NCBI RefSeq assembly: GCF_000214175.1
Contig: NC_015564.1
Coordinates: forward strand, 2,480,001-2,544,000
DNA: 64,000 nt
Direction: 5' to 3'
Source: Hoyosella subflava DQS3-9A1
GTDB taxonomy: Bacteria; Actinomycetota; Actinomycetes; Mycobacteriales; Mycobacteriaceae
The position numbers were made by a program, and so were the translations under genes. The notes below the pieces were generated by a model, which searched no databases, was not told where the DNA came from, and worked only from the letters and a program-made list of their open reading frames with translations. Shown here in pieces: positions 16,441-24,519 of this stretch. The stretch's first letter is position 1; each line of letters begins with the position of its first letter.

Positions 16441-17681
16441 GCGGCTCCTCCGCCGTTGGCGGCGCGACCGACCGCCAGAACGGTCACATCATCCAGTAGC
16501 GCGGCAGAGCAGGCCAGGCCATGGACTGACGCGACAAGCCTCCACGGCCCGCCAGCCTCCCTCGCCAGGGGTGGCAGTAGAGCGCTCGCGTTGGTGCCCG
16601 ACGCGTCGATGAGATCGAGGAGCCCGTCTGAGCATAAGACGAGCATGTCCCCCGGTTCGAGAGCAATCTTGTGTGACTGCCAGCCCCCGTCCCCCGCCAC
16701 TCCCAGTGGGAGTCCGGAAGAAGCTAACTTCCGTACTGTGCCATCGGCCTTCCGCACTGCCGCAAGCCCATGCCCGGCGTCGACGTACTCCACAACGCCG
16801 GTTGCGGGGTCTAGCAAGGCGTGGAACAGGGTGGCAAAACGGGCTGTCCGGTCGAAGTCATCAGCCAGCTGGGCTGCGGCTGCGCCTACTGCCCATGCGA
16901 GATCTGTCTCAGGCGTCGCCGCGTCGAGTGCGCGTGAAACGCCGCGCAGGGCTGAGCGCACTGACGCGGCCAGAATCGCCGCACCCATCCCCTTCCCCAT
17001 CAAGTCGCAGACCGACACGAGCACACCGCGCCGGGTCCGGTAGTGATCGTAGAAGTCACCGCCGACAGCGAATGCGGGCACGCACGTGGCGACGATGTCG
17101 TATCCGTCAACGGCTAGGTTGCCAGCTGGCAGTAATCCACGCTGCACCTCGGCTGCTCGCTCTAAGTCCGCGGAGCGCTCGAGTTCGCGCTGGGCCCAGG
17201 CCGCGATGTCTTCGAAGGCGTTCAGCTGGTCAGCATCAAGGGTGCGTGGCTCGGTGTCGTAGATGCAGAACACACCGACCGGGTGACCTCCCGGCCCGTA
17301 AAGCGGGTACCCGGCGTAGAAGCGGATACCGTCCTCGCCGCCCACCCCGGGCAGTGATGCGAACTCAGCGACATCGCTTGCGTCGGTCAACACGAGCATA
17401 GGATCAGCGGGCTCGATGTAACTGCGAGCGATGGTCGTCTGGCAGATAGTCATGTCACGGGGCACCTCAACGAGATCGAGTCCCTGCGCTGACTTAAACC
17501 ACTGACGGTCGGAGTCGATCAACGACACCGTCGACATAGGCACATCGAAAACGCGCCGCGCGATTCTCGTGATTTGGTCGAAGCGGTCTTCACGTGGCGT
17601 GTCGATCAGATGAATCTGCTCGACCGCTCGCAGTCGCTGTCGCTCAACGTCCTGGGGTATGTCGGCAATGTAGGAGGTCAT
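16437..17681 (-). CDS. GAF-SpoIIE (PP2C) phosphatase
   Basis: About 414 residues. An N-terminal GAF domain (about residues 20-165; PMSTVSLIDSDRQWFKS) is followed by a SpoIIE/PP2C phosphatase with metal motifs VGGDFYDHY, VCDLMGKGMGAA, DAGHGL, CSDGLLD and DDVTVL. It should dephosphorylate the STAS antagonist of this operon in response to a signal sensed by the GAF domain. ATG 17681 is chosen; it lies 1 base after the stop of the GH26-like gene, while a longer start would overlap it. The 3' end overlaps the glycosyltransferase start (ATGA). Confidence 0.9.
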   Translation of the reverse strand: MTSYIADIPQDVERQRLRAVEQIHLIDTPREDRFDQITRIARRVFDVPMSTVSLIDSDRQWFKSAQGLDLVEVPRDMTICQTTIARSYIEPADPMLVLTDASDVAEFASLPGVGGEDGIRFYAGYPLYGPGGHPVGVFCIYDTEPRTLDADQLNAFEDIAAWAQRELERSADLERAAEVQRGLLPAGNLAVDGYDIVATCVPAFAVGGDFYDHYRTRRGVLVSVCDLMGKGMGAAILAASVRSALRGVSRALDAATPETDLAWAVGAAAAQLADDFDRTARFATLFHALLDPATGVVEYVDAGHGLAAVRKADGTVRKLASSGLPLGVAGDGGWQSHKIALEPGDMLVLCSDGLLDLIDASGTNASALLPPLAREAGGPWRLVASVHGLACSAALLDDVTVLAVGRAANGGGAA

Positions 17682-17682
17682 G

Positions 17683-18696
17683 TCAGCGGAGTCTTTCCTT
17701 GAGTGCGCTGGCAAATGCTGCCGCGGATTCCGGCGTGCTGGAGAACCGCCAGTCTGCTTCCTTGTCGTAATCGAACCAGATGAAGGCCGCGACGGATGTG
17801 TCCTCGTCGAGCAAAGTGACGAGTTCGCGTATCCAGTCTGGTTTTGATCCGCCCATGTCGGCGCTGCCGACCTCAGTTATCACAATGGGCTTGCCAGGCG
17901 CTAATGCACGCAATTCGTCCAGGGTTGGGCCGAATAGGCTAGCGGGATCAATCCAGTGACTCCATGAGTGTGTGGTGCCCCAGTTGTACCCATCAACTCC
18001 AACGACATCGACGTACGAGTCGCCCGGATATAGTTCCGCAATCGGTGAACTTCCGTGGAAAGATACGTTCGGCGCCCAGATCCATTTGACATTATCTGCA
18101 CCTTTAGAGGCAAAGAGGTCGTGCACGTGACGCCACGCTTCCAGGTAAGTTTCCGCGCTGGTCCCCCGGGCGACGCTCCAGGGATACCACGTCCCGTTCG
18201 CCTCGTGCGCGAATCGCAGATACACGGTCCTGCCCCAGGCAGCGAGTTGATCAGCCCAGCTGTACAGATAGTCGTCATGCAGTCCGTCGGCAATGGACTG
18301 CATGGAGAAGGCGGCCTCGTCATACTCGTCTTCGCCGAGCCAGCGCCAGGGCTCCCATGTGACGACAGGTTCAGCGCCGAACGACATGATCGCGTTAAGC
18401 CCCTCGATCGGAGGTGGCGCCGTGAAATCAGAGAACGAGAGAATGAGCGTAGGTGTCTGCCTGGCGGCCTCCGCCACCCGTTCGAACTCGGCTAGCGCCG
18501 CCGGCCCCCCAGGCGTGCTGATCCCGAAGCGCAAACAGTCGTGATCCAGGGAATGAAGGCGCGTATCCGAACACTCAGTGCTTCGCGCCGGTGCCGCACA
18601 CGCGGACACTGGCATCAGCATGACGATTGTGGCGGCGAAAAGCACGCGTGTTCCGATACCGGACCCCCGCCTCAGCGTTGAGTAAGGCGGCCTCAT
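17683..18696 (-). CDS. GH26-like glycoside hydrolase lipoprotein
   Basis: A 337-residue exported protein. The signal sequence ends in VSAC (Cys33), a plausible lipobox. The mature part is a TIM-barrel resembling GH26 beta-mannanases: acid/base Glu165 in RFAHEANGTWYPW and nucleophile Glu275 in VITEVGSAD. A GGGAGG ribosome site precedes the ATG. It is the first gene of the glycosyltransferase/partner-switch operon, where a hydrolase of this kind would trim or release the polymer, as BcsZ-type cellulases do in cellulose operons. Confidence 0.85.
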   Translation of the reverse strand: MRPPYSTLRRGSGIGTRVLFAATIVMLMPVSACAAPARSTECSDTRLHSLDHDCLRFGISTPGGPAALAEFERVAEAARQTPTLILSFSDFTAPPPIEGLNAIMSFGAEPVVTWEPWRWLGEDEYDEAAFSMQSIADGLHDDYLYSWADQLAAWGRTVYLRFAHEANGTWYPWSVARGTSAETYLEAWRHVHDLFASKGADNVKWIWAPNVSFHGSSPIAELYPGDSYVDVVGVDGYNWGTTHSWSHWIDPASLFGPTLDELRALAPGKPIVITEVGSADMGGSKPDWIRELVTLLDEDTSVAAFIWFDYDKEADWRFSSTPESAAAFASALKERLR

Positions 18697-18765
18697 CGAT
18701 TCCTCCCTCAGAAACGAAGTGACAGCCTGTAACGATACCGGACCCGGCTGACACGCGCCGCCTTG

Positions 18766-20040
18766 TCATTGCTCATCCACGTCAGTGCTGATGGCTGTTA
18801 GGCGCCGCCTGATGTGGTTCCGTTCGGGATCCGTGCCAGCCAGTCTGAGCGCGCGGAGATACGCGGTCTCAGCCTCATCTCGGCGGCCGAGCCGCGCCAG
18901 CAAGTCGGCACGAGCGACGGCGTAGGGATGGTATTCGCGAAGGCGTGGCTCGGCGGCAAGTTCGTCGAGCAACTCGAGACCCGCCTGTGCACCGTCCCGC
19001 ATCGCGATTGCAATCGCACGGTTCATCGCGACGACTGGTGATGGGTCCAGCGCGAGCAGCACGCCGTAGAGTGCGACAATCTGCGGCCAGTCGGTCGTCG
19101 TGAAGTCATCAGCATTGTCGTGCAGCGCCGCAATCGCGGCTTGTACGCCGTAGGGACCTGCTGGACCACCACTCAGCGACTGCACCACCAGTCGCTGGCC
19201 ATCATCGATGAGCTCGCGATCCCACAGGTTGCGGTCCTGGTCTTGCAGCAGTATCAGTTCTTCGCTGGGGCCTGTCCGTGCGTCGCGCCGAGCGTGGATG
19301 AGCAGCATGAGAGCCAGGAGTCCGGTGACCTCCCGCTCAGCCGGCATCAACCGATGCAGAATCCATGCCAGCCGGATGGCCTCGTCCGCCAGGTCGAGCC
19401 GCTGCAGTGTCGCGCCTGAACTGGCCGCGTACCCCTCGGTGAAGATCGAGTAAATCACCTGCAGAACGCCAGGTAACCGTGCAGGCAGTTCGTCAGATGC
19501 GGGCACCCGGAATGGGATTCGTGCCTCACGTATCTTTTTCTTGGCCCGCACAATTCGCTGAGCCATCGCAGCTGGGGGTACCAAGTACGCACGCGCCACC
19601 TCCAGTGTGGTCAACCCAGCCAGGCAGCGCAGCGTGAGCGCACCGCGCGCCTCAGCGGGCAGCGCGGGGTGCGCACAGGTAAAGAACAGCTGCAGACGCT
19701 CATCCGGAAAATCGCTCACCTCAGATGACGGCGCAACCAGTTCCGTGCGTTCCAGTTCAGCCTGCAGTACAGCGACCCTGAGTGCGAGCGTTCTATCCCG
19801 CCGCAGCCGGTCGACTGCTTTGCGCCGGGCCGTTGTCAGCAACCAAGCACCTGGCCGATCCGGCACGCCTTGTCTCGGCCAGTGGGTCAATGCCGCTTCC
19901 ACTGCCTCTGATGTGACTTCTTCAGCCAGATCGAGGTCGCCGAAGCGGCTGACGAGTGACGCCAGCAGACGACCGTGCTCCTCTCGGAACACGGTGTCGA
20001 CTAGCGAAGATGCCTCCGTTGCGGGGAACTCAGCGTTCAC
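18766..20040 (-). CDS. ECF42-type RNA polymerase sigma factor
   Basis: A 424-residue sigma factor: sigma-2 region (about 13-85, with DLAEEVTSEAVEAAL and AWLLTTARRKAVDRLRR), sigma-4 region (about 115-170, LTTLEVARAYLVPPAAMAQRIVRAKKKIR), then a long C-terminal extension of the DUF6596/TPR-like type (IFTEGYAASSG, AMNRAIAIAMRDG). This architecture defines the ECF42 group, which lacks an anti-sigma factor and is paired with a DGPF/YCII protein. That partner is encoded 5 bases upstream. The extension is presumed to control activity. Confidence 0.92.
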   Translation of the reverse strand: MNAEFPATEASSLVDTVFREEHGRLLASLVSRFGDLDLAEEVTSEAVEAALTHWPRQGVPDRPGAWLLTTARRKAVDRLRRDRTLALRVAVLQAELERTELVAPSSEVSDFPDERLQLFFTCAHPALPAEARGALTLRCLAGLTTLEVARAYLVPPAAMAQRIVRAKKKIREARIPFRVPASDELPARLPGVLQVIYSIFTEGYAASSGATLQRLDLADEAIRLAWILHRLMPAEREVTGLLALMLLIHARRDARTGPSEELILLQDQDRNLWDRELIDDGQRLVVQSLSGGPAGPYGVQAAIAALHDNADDFTTTDWPQIVALYGVLLALDPSPVVAMNRAIAIAMRDGAQAGLELLDELAAEPRLREYHPYAVARADLLARLGRRDEAETAYLRALRLAGTDPERNHIRRRLTAISTDVDEQ

Positions 20041-20045
20041 CGCTT

Positions 20046-20396
20046 TTATGCACCGAAATCCGCGATCGGACGCACGACTACTGAACCGCTGCCACGTGCG
20101 CCGGGACAGCGGGCTGCCCAGTCGAGTGCAACATCAAGGTTGGGCACATCGAGCACGTAGAAGCCACCAAGAACTTCACGTGATTCTGCGAACGGCCCAT
20201 CAGTTACCGTTCGCTCACCCTCTGGGCTGACTCGCACAGTCGTCGCAGTGACAAGGTTTGCTAGTGATTCACCCGAGACCAAGATCCCGGCTTCTCGTAC
20301 CTCTTTGTCATAGACCATCCAGTCCTCCGGAGCGCATCCCTCTGCGCCACCGTTCTCGTCGACCGCACCGGCGTTGATCAGCAACATGTATTTCAT
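20046..20396 (-). CDS. YCII-related DGPF-domain protein, ECF42 partner
   Basis: About 116 residues from ATG 20396 (MKYMLLINAG), supported by GGGAG upstream. The DGPF motif (TDGPFAESREVLGGFYVLDVP) and the YCII-like ferredoxin fold are clear. DGPF genes are the usual partners and targets of ECF42 sigma factors; biochemical role is unknown. The stop lies 5 bases from the sigma factor start, so the two form an operon. Confidence 0.9.
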   Translation of the reverse strand: MKYMLLINAGAVDENGGAEGCAPEDWMVYDKEVREAGILVSGESLANLVTATTVRVSPEGERTVTDGPFAESREVLGGFYVLDVPNLDVALDWAARCPGARGSGSVVVRPIADFGA

Positions 20397-20456
20397 CGTT
20401 CGACTCCCGTCATAGTTCGTTTCTGACCGTACGGCTTGGGCGCCGTACATGATGAC

Positions 20457-20483
20457 GACGAACGGAATGCGGCCAGATCGACA
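20457..20483 (-). promoter_or_regulatory. Candidate ECF42-dependent promoter
   Basis: On the minus strand TGTCGA (20483-20478) is followed after 17 bases by CGTC (20460-20457), about 60 bases before the DGPF start. This matches the TGTCGA / CG(A/T)C pattern I recall for ECF42 target promoters. It implies that the DGPF-sigma operon is autoregulated. The short -10 element makes chance matches possible. Confidence 0.55.
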
Positions 20484-20641
20484 GCGGCCCAGAAAAACTT
20501 GTCGCGACGGGCGTCCGCAGTCCGCCGGTATGAGCGTAGGCTTGGGGTTGCGCACCCATATCAACCAGGGGCGGCAGCCGCTGCGGGACCGCGCACGTAA
20601 CGCCTCGCCGCATTCCGGCTGGGCAGTCAGGAATGGCCACA

Positions 20642-20833
20642 GTGAACCTCACCGGATACGTCACCTCCTCCGAACCGACAACGAAGCCCCCTGCTGCGGC
20701 TAGGCCTAAGAACTCAGGCGACTGCGATATGTGCGGCCACCCCACCCGCGATCATGACGCTATCTCGCTCCGCTATTGCTTGGCCACACAGAACGGTGCA
20801 ATGTCCAGAGGCTGTGTGTGCCCAGCGGGTTAA
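20642..20833 (+). CDS. Small RGCVC-type cysteine-rich protein
   Basis: A protein of 63 to 66 residues. After a low-complexity start it has a compact Cys/His cluster: CDMCGHPTRDHD, then LRYC, and the terminal RGCVCPAG. The spacing suggests a zinc-binding knuckle. Small actinobacterial proteins ending in RGCVC are annotated as an uncharacterised family. GTG 20642 fits an AGGA ribosome site better than ATG 20633. It lies alone between divergent and unrelated genes. Confidence 0.6.
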   Translation: MNLTGYVTSSEPTTKPPAAARPKNSGDCDMCGHPTRDHDAISLRYCLATQNGAMSRGCVCPAG

Positions 20834-21108
20834 TTCCCAAGAACCCGATATCCGCACCCAACCCGACGGTTGCTCCACGAGGGGTGAAGCGAGCGCTTCC
20901 AGAACGCGGGGTTCGAGTACCCGGCAGTGATGCAGAGTATCGGCGTTGGCGCGCATCGATGAGCGTCACGTCGACAACTGTCTGGTAACGATCTGCGGGC
21001 ATGCGCGCTGCCCGGGCACGGGCACAGTGCAGCGGAGGTAGCGTAGCCGCCGGATGGGGATCCACAAATCGTGCAGGGCACGAGTGCGACTTGCGGGAGG
21101 TTATGGCA
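20834..21108. other. Intergenic region without recognised gene
   Basis: About 275 bases between the RGCVC gene and the next small gene. Short ORFs on both strands show no conserved motif. A T-arm-like stretch near 20907-20922 does not belong to a complete tRNA. I see nothing else assignable here, apart from the GGGAGG ribosome site at 21095-21100 serving the next gene. Confidence 0.5.
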
Positions 21109-21330
21109 GTGACCGGAGCATCGGGTGGAGATCCGTATCCCGATCCCGAGTCGTTCCTGATCCCGATAGAAGTTCGTCAGCCGCCCCCAGTCCGGACGCA
21201 GCGCAGCGTTATCGTTGCTGCGATAACGCTGCTGTTTATTGCCGTCGGGATTGGCGTCCTCGCTAACAGTCCGGCTGGCAGTGGTGTTGGCCCCGATCTC
21301 GGTGTGAGCATGGGCCCAACTGCCCATTGA
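21109..21330 (+). CDS. Small single-pass membrane protein
   Basis: About 73 residues: a Pro/Asp-rich cytoplasmic N-terminus, a basic patch (VRTQRS), one hydrophobic helix (VIVAAITLLFIAVGIGVLA) and a Gly-rich tail. GTG 21109 sits 8 bases from a GGGAGG ribosome site; ATG 21103 is too close to it (2 bases). I do not recognise a family. Its stop abuts the stop of the convergent HAD gene. Confidence 0.5.
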   Translation: MTGASGGDPYPDPESFLIPIEVRQPPPVRTQRSVIVAAITLLFIAVGIGVLANSPAGSGVGPDLGVSMGPTAH

Positions 21331-22068
21331 CTATGGTGACCTCAGTCTCCCGCTAACTGGCCCCAGCCCGAAGGCCGTCAGAGCGGCGACGAGACCGTCA
21401 GTGCGCTCCTTCGTCGGGTGAGGATCGACGAGCGCGAAAACACATCCGAGTTCGCGCGCAGCGCCGTCCGCCTCTTCACTGTCGCCGACCATCAATGTGC
21501 GGTGTGGCTCAGCTTCGAGCGCTGACAGCGCATGTTCAAAGATCTTGGGCTGCGGTTTGACCGCGCCTACCTCAAACGACAACACGAACTCGTCAACGAG
21601 ACCGTCCACACCCAGCCTCGCGAACGCGGGCCGAATATCGAACGCGATGTTGCTGAGGACGGCAATCTTCACCCCGCGCTTATTCAGCCCCACGAGGGAT
21701 TCGGCGGCATCAGGGTACGGGGTCCAGCATGCCGGATCGATCACGCGCCCATAGAGGTCCGCTGCCTGCTCTTCACGGGTCACACCGGACTTGCGCAGCA
21801 CCTCCATGTACGCGCGGCGATGTAGCACAGGGTCGAGATCACGATTGGTCCACGCGTAAAGGTGTTCGTCATCCAGTTCGACCATCTGTCCGACTGGCGC
21901 AGTCATTCGACGCATAATTTCAGTCAGTTGGTGCACGTCGAAGGGTCGTCCATGTTCATCTGTCAGTCCACTGAGCCAACTGTCGTCCTCTTCGAACCTG
22001 AACAATGTGCCTGAGAAATCAAACATCACAGCGTCGAACGGCTCTTCTGAAACAGCAGTATCACTCAT
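21331..22068 (-). CDS. HAD-superfamily hydrolase with altered motif I
   Basis: A protein of about 245 residues with HAD motifs: motif I FDFSGTLF, motif II Ser/Thr in AVLSNIAFD, motif III Lys in GAVKPQPKIFEHAL and motif IV MVGDSEEADG. In motif I (DxDGT in phosphatases) the second Asp, the acid/base, is Ser. That residue is Tyr in haloacid dehalogenases, so a standard phosphatase reaction is doubtful. Start ATG 22068 (MSDTAVSEEPFDAV) lacks a strong ribosome site; ATG 22077 is an alternative. It lies 47 bases downstream of the HPPD gene on the same strand. Confidence 0.8.
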   Translation of the reverse strand: MSDTAVSEEPFDAVMFDFSGTLFRFEEDDSWLSGLTDEHGRPFDVHQLTEIMRRMTAPVGQMVELDDEHLYAWTNRDLDPVLHRRAYMEVLRKSGVTREEQAADLYGRVIDPACWTPYPDAAESLVGLNKRGVKIAVLSNIAFDIRPAFARLGVDGLVDEFVLSFEVGAVKPQPKIFEHALSALEAEPHRTLMVGDSEEADGAARELGCVFALVDPHPTKERTDGLVAALTAFGLGPVSGRLRSP

Positions 22069-22115
22069 CCAGATCATCGTAGTCGTGCCCGGTGACGTGT
22101 ACATTCCGCTGCTGC

Positions 22116-23387
<1,272 letters not shown>

Positions 23388-23519
23388 TCAACTGAATGAG
23401 GCCGACACGATCCGGGCAATGCGGTCCACTATCATTCCCGCACTGTCTTCGGGAAAGAAGTGCCGCCCAGGGATCACATCAGGTTCAGATAGTCCCGCGG
23501 CCTCGGCTAGAGCGGTCAT
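23388..23519 (-). CDS. Short ORF coupled to the acyltransferase; alpha/beta-hydrolase tail-like
   Basis: A 43-residue ORF whose ATG (23519-23517) shares its first base with the last base of the acyltransferase TAA stop (TAATG), so translation can re-initiate. The encoded GRHFFPEDSAGMIVDRIARIV resembles the last helix and catalytic-His region of alpha/beta hydrolases (GxHFxxED). It may be a decayed hydrolase remnant or a genuine small protein. Plant phytyl-ester synthases fuse a hydrolase to this acyltransferase type, which makes the association plausible. Confidence 0.4.
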   Translation of the reverse strand: MTALAEAAGLSEPDVIPGRHFFPEDSAGMIVDRIARIVSASFS

Positions 23520-24325
23520 TACCGTTTCCGCTGAGCGTGCTCACGCTCGTAGAGCATCAAGTCGATTTGCCGTTGTACGGCGCTCTTGACCTGATCACGA
23601 ACTGTTCGCAGCAAGTCAGTGTCGTCCTGACGGCCAGCCCACTGGCTGGTGGTGATCGGTTCTCCGAAGGAGAAGTACAACCGCTGCGGCCGTGGCACTG
23701 GCGTTGGCCCAATCCCTCGGACGAGCGGAAAGACGATGTCCCATCGGCCTCCGAACCGTTCCACCAGTAATCGGAGCGGACTGAGCGCCGGATGGTCCGC
23801 ATCCACGACGATGTCGTAAAAGTCGTCCGCGCCAACTGCGCCAAACGGGACGATAGGGCATCCCGCCTCGATCGCGAGCCTGACGAACCCGAGCCGTTCT
23901 TTCCAGATCAGTTTGTAATGCTCATTCTTGCGCTTAGCTACCTCACGCCCGCCTCCTGGGTACAGCAGCACGGCCTCACCTGCCGCGAGGAGAGCGCGGC
24001 AGTTGTCACGCGTGCCGTGCACCGCGCCGTACCGGGTCAGAATGTCACGCCAGCCCGGAATCGCATAGTGCGCGTTGTCCGCTGCCCCGCGTACAAAACG
24101 TCCTGTACCGCGATGTATCTCATCAATCATGAATGGCATGTCCAGCGCTAGGAGTCCGTGGTTGCCCACCACCAGTACCGCACCGCTGGCGGGGATGTTC
24201 TCAATGCCGTGTATGACCGGTCTGGTCAACTGCCGCAACGGGGCGAGCGCAGAACGCAGGAGCGCGAGCTCTGGAGCTCCGGGCTGGAATTGCACGTGGC
24301 CTGGATCAGCGCGCTCATCGGGCAT
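23519..24325 (-). CDS. Lysophospholipid/DGAT2-like acyltransferase
   Basis: A 268-residue membrane-associated acyltransferase. Motif I is VVGNHGLLALDMP (His-x5-Asp rather than the usual HX4D), as in the plant esterase/lipase/thioesterase-type acyltransferases. LLYPGGGREVAKRKNE supplies the PGG substrate motif, and GCPIVPFGAVGADD the later conserved block. It probably transfers an acyl chain to a lipid alcohol; substrate unknown. A short ORF follows with translational coupling. Confidence 0.82.
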   Translation of the reverse strand: MPDERADPGHVQFQPGAPELALLRSALAPLRQLTRPVIHGIENIPASGAVLVVGNHGLLALDMPFMIDEIHRGTGRFVRGAADNAHYAIPGWRDILTRYGAVHGTRDNCRALLAAGEAVLLYPGGGREVAKRKNEHYKLIWKERLGFVRLAIEAGCPIVPFGAVGADDFYDIVVDADHPALSPLRLLVERFGGRWDIVFPLVRGIGPTPVPRPQRLYFSFGEPITTSQWAGRQDDTDLLRTVRDQVKSAVQRQIDLMLYEREHAQRKR

Positions 24326-24519
24326 GGATGGAATCTACCGCAGGAGTCGAAGTCGAAACGTCTTTACCCTCGTCTGAATCCATCTGCGCAAGTCACCACT
24401 AACGACGTTTTCGTGCCGGTTTCGTTGACCTCCGCAGGCGGATTTTCCGTCGAGTGGCACCAACGCGGCCTGATCTCGCCCGTACGATCAACAGGAGGGA
24501 GCGCCGAGGAGGCCGGGCA

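Noticed and set aside
18766-20040. ECF42 sigma factor as the missing target of the RsbW-like kinase
   Set aside because: ECF42 sigma factors are controlled by their own C-terminal extension and DGPF partner, not by RsbW-type anti-sigma factors; the genes also belong to a separate operon.
20907-20922. T-arm-like sequence CGGGGTTCGAGTACCCG suggesting a tRNA
   Set aside because: The following bases (GCAGTGA) have no complementary acceptor strand about 60 bases upstream, and no anticodon arm can be drawn.
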